A stretch of 6,543 nucleotides of DNA from an uncultured Gammaproteobacteria bacterium (GTDB taxonomy: Bacteria; Pseudomonadota; Gammaproteobacteria; Pseudomonadales; UBA5518). This document shows, one piece after another, positions 5,750 to 6,543 of this stretch (positions are counted from its first letter, which is position 1; every line of letters starts with the position of its first letter). The notes beneath the pieces are model-generated. The model did no database searches. It was not told the DNA's origin and worked only from the letters and a program-made list of their open reading frames with translations. The stretch spans positions 1 through 6,543 of the forward strand of contig CAIXOY010000704.1 of assembly GCA_903921135.1 (NCBI GenBank), given 5' to 3'. A program made the position numbers and the translations under genes.

Positions 5750-6205
5750 ATGCGCTCGATACGCACTCTCACCGGGCTCGCTCTTTCCACCCTTATGCTC
5801 TCGGCGCCTTCGGCGTTCGCCAAGCCTGGCGATGGTTACATCTGGGAGTACACGAGCAGCATGCAGATGTCCGGCATGAACATGCCCATGCCAGCCGTGA
5901 AGCGCTGCCAATTGGCCGAGACGTCCGAGAAGACCCCTCCCATGCAGGGCAAGTGCACCGTGAGCAACCTGCAGACCAACGGCAATACCACCAGCTTCGA
6001 GATGTCCTGTCCGCCCCCCGACGAGATGAAAGGCAAAGGCTCGTCAACGGTCACGGAAACCACGATGGATGCCGAGTGGACATTCAGCTCCGCCGACGGC
6101 GAGATGGCCATGAAGATGCACGGCGAGCGCAAGGAAGCCTGTGATACCGCAGCGCCGCAACCCGGTATGCCGGGCATGCCACCCGGCATGGCGCCTCCGC
6201 GCTGA
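5750..6205 (+). CDS. Secreted methionine-rich DUF3617 family protein
   Basis: A 151-residue exported protein of unknown function. Residues 1-24 form a Sec signal peptide (basic MRSIR, hydrophobic core, cleavage probably after AFA). The mature part has the DUF3617 layout: a short opening strand GYIWEYT, a Met-rich stretch, and four cysteines at 53, 69, 87 and 131 that could make two disulfides. The DEMKGKG and GERKEAC segments are typical of the family. Methionines are dense at 38-47 (five in ten residues), at 119-123 and in the Pro-Gly-Met tail 137-148. The ATG at 5750 is preferred over an upstream in-frame ATG at 5693 because AAGGAG (5735-5740) lies 9 nt before it and the signal peptide then starts properly. 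It is convergent with the serine dehydratase gene. Met-rich periplasmic segments can bind copper, but that is speculation here. Confidence 0.85.
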   Translation: MRSIRTLTGLALSTLMLSAPSAFAKPGDGYIWEYTSSMQMSGMNMPMPAVKRCQLAETSEKTPPMQGKCTVSNLQTNGNTTSFEMSCPPPDEMKGKGSSTVTETTMDAEWTFSSADGEMAMKMHGERKEACDTAAPQPGMPGMPPGMAPPR

Positions 6206-6212
6206 TGGTTCA

Positions 6213-6238
6213 GGCGCCCGGTGTGCGGTCCGGGCGCC
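6213..6238. terminator. Bidirectional hairpin between convergent genes
   Basis: GGCGCCCGG (6213-6221) and CCGGGCGCC (6230-6238) form a perfect 9-bp GC stem with an 8-nt loop. It lies 7 bp after the DUF3617 stop and 3 bp after the serine dehydratase stop on the other strand. No T-tract follows on either side, but the position between two convergent stops and the stem strength make a shared terminator likely. Confidence 0.65.
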
Positions 6239-6241
6239 GCT

Positions 6242-6543
<302 letters not shown>

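Overview
The window looks like chromosomal DNA from a GC-rich proteobacterium, probably a gammaproteobacterium. The base composition is high in G+C with strong third-position bias, which is why long antisense open frames appear over the real genes. The flanking genes (a malonyl-CoA decarboxylase, an iron-sulfur L-serine dehydratase and a DUF3617 lipid-era periplasmic protein) fit that group. I cannot assign a genus. There is no sign of mobile DNA, CRISPR, tRNA or rRNA.

Layout: the 5' part of a malonyl-CoA decarboxylase gene leaves the left edge on the minus strand. A divergent intergenic region of about 210 bp follows, with several small dyads and a plausible promoter. Then comes a tight plus-strand run: an aldehyde dehydrogenase of the succinate-semialdehyde dehydrogenase type, a GcvT-fold protein resembling the DMSP demethylase DmdA (14 bp later), and a GcvA-type LysR regulator (6 bp later). 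A carotenoid-cleavage-type oxygenase with all four iron-binding histidines follows after 71 bp. After tandem RNA hairpins comes a secreted, methionine-rich DUF3617 protein. A 9-bp-stem hairpin lies between it and the convergent 3' end of an sdaA-type L-serine dehydratase, which runs off the right edge.

The interesting part is the four-gene run. A tetrahydrofolate-dependent demethylase-like protein, an NAD(P)-dependent aldehyde dehydrogenase, a double-bond-cleaving non-heme iron oxygenase (whose products are normally aldehydes) and a dedicated regulator would make a sensible catabolic module for a methylated, alkene-containing substrate. The substrate is not evident. Active-site positions differ from the characterised relatives in the dehydrogenase (one carboxylate-binding Arg is Leu), the GcvT-like protein (first Asp of the catalytic pair is Met) and the oxygenase (the lignostilbene Lys position is Val). 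These differences argue against simply copying the names SSADH, GcvT or lignostilbene dioxygenase. The pathway idea is inference; the gene families are well supported.
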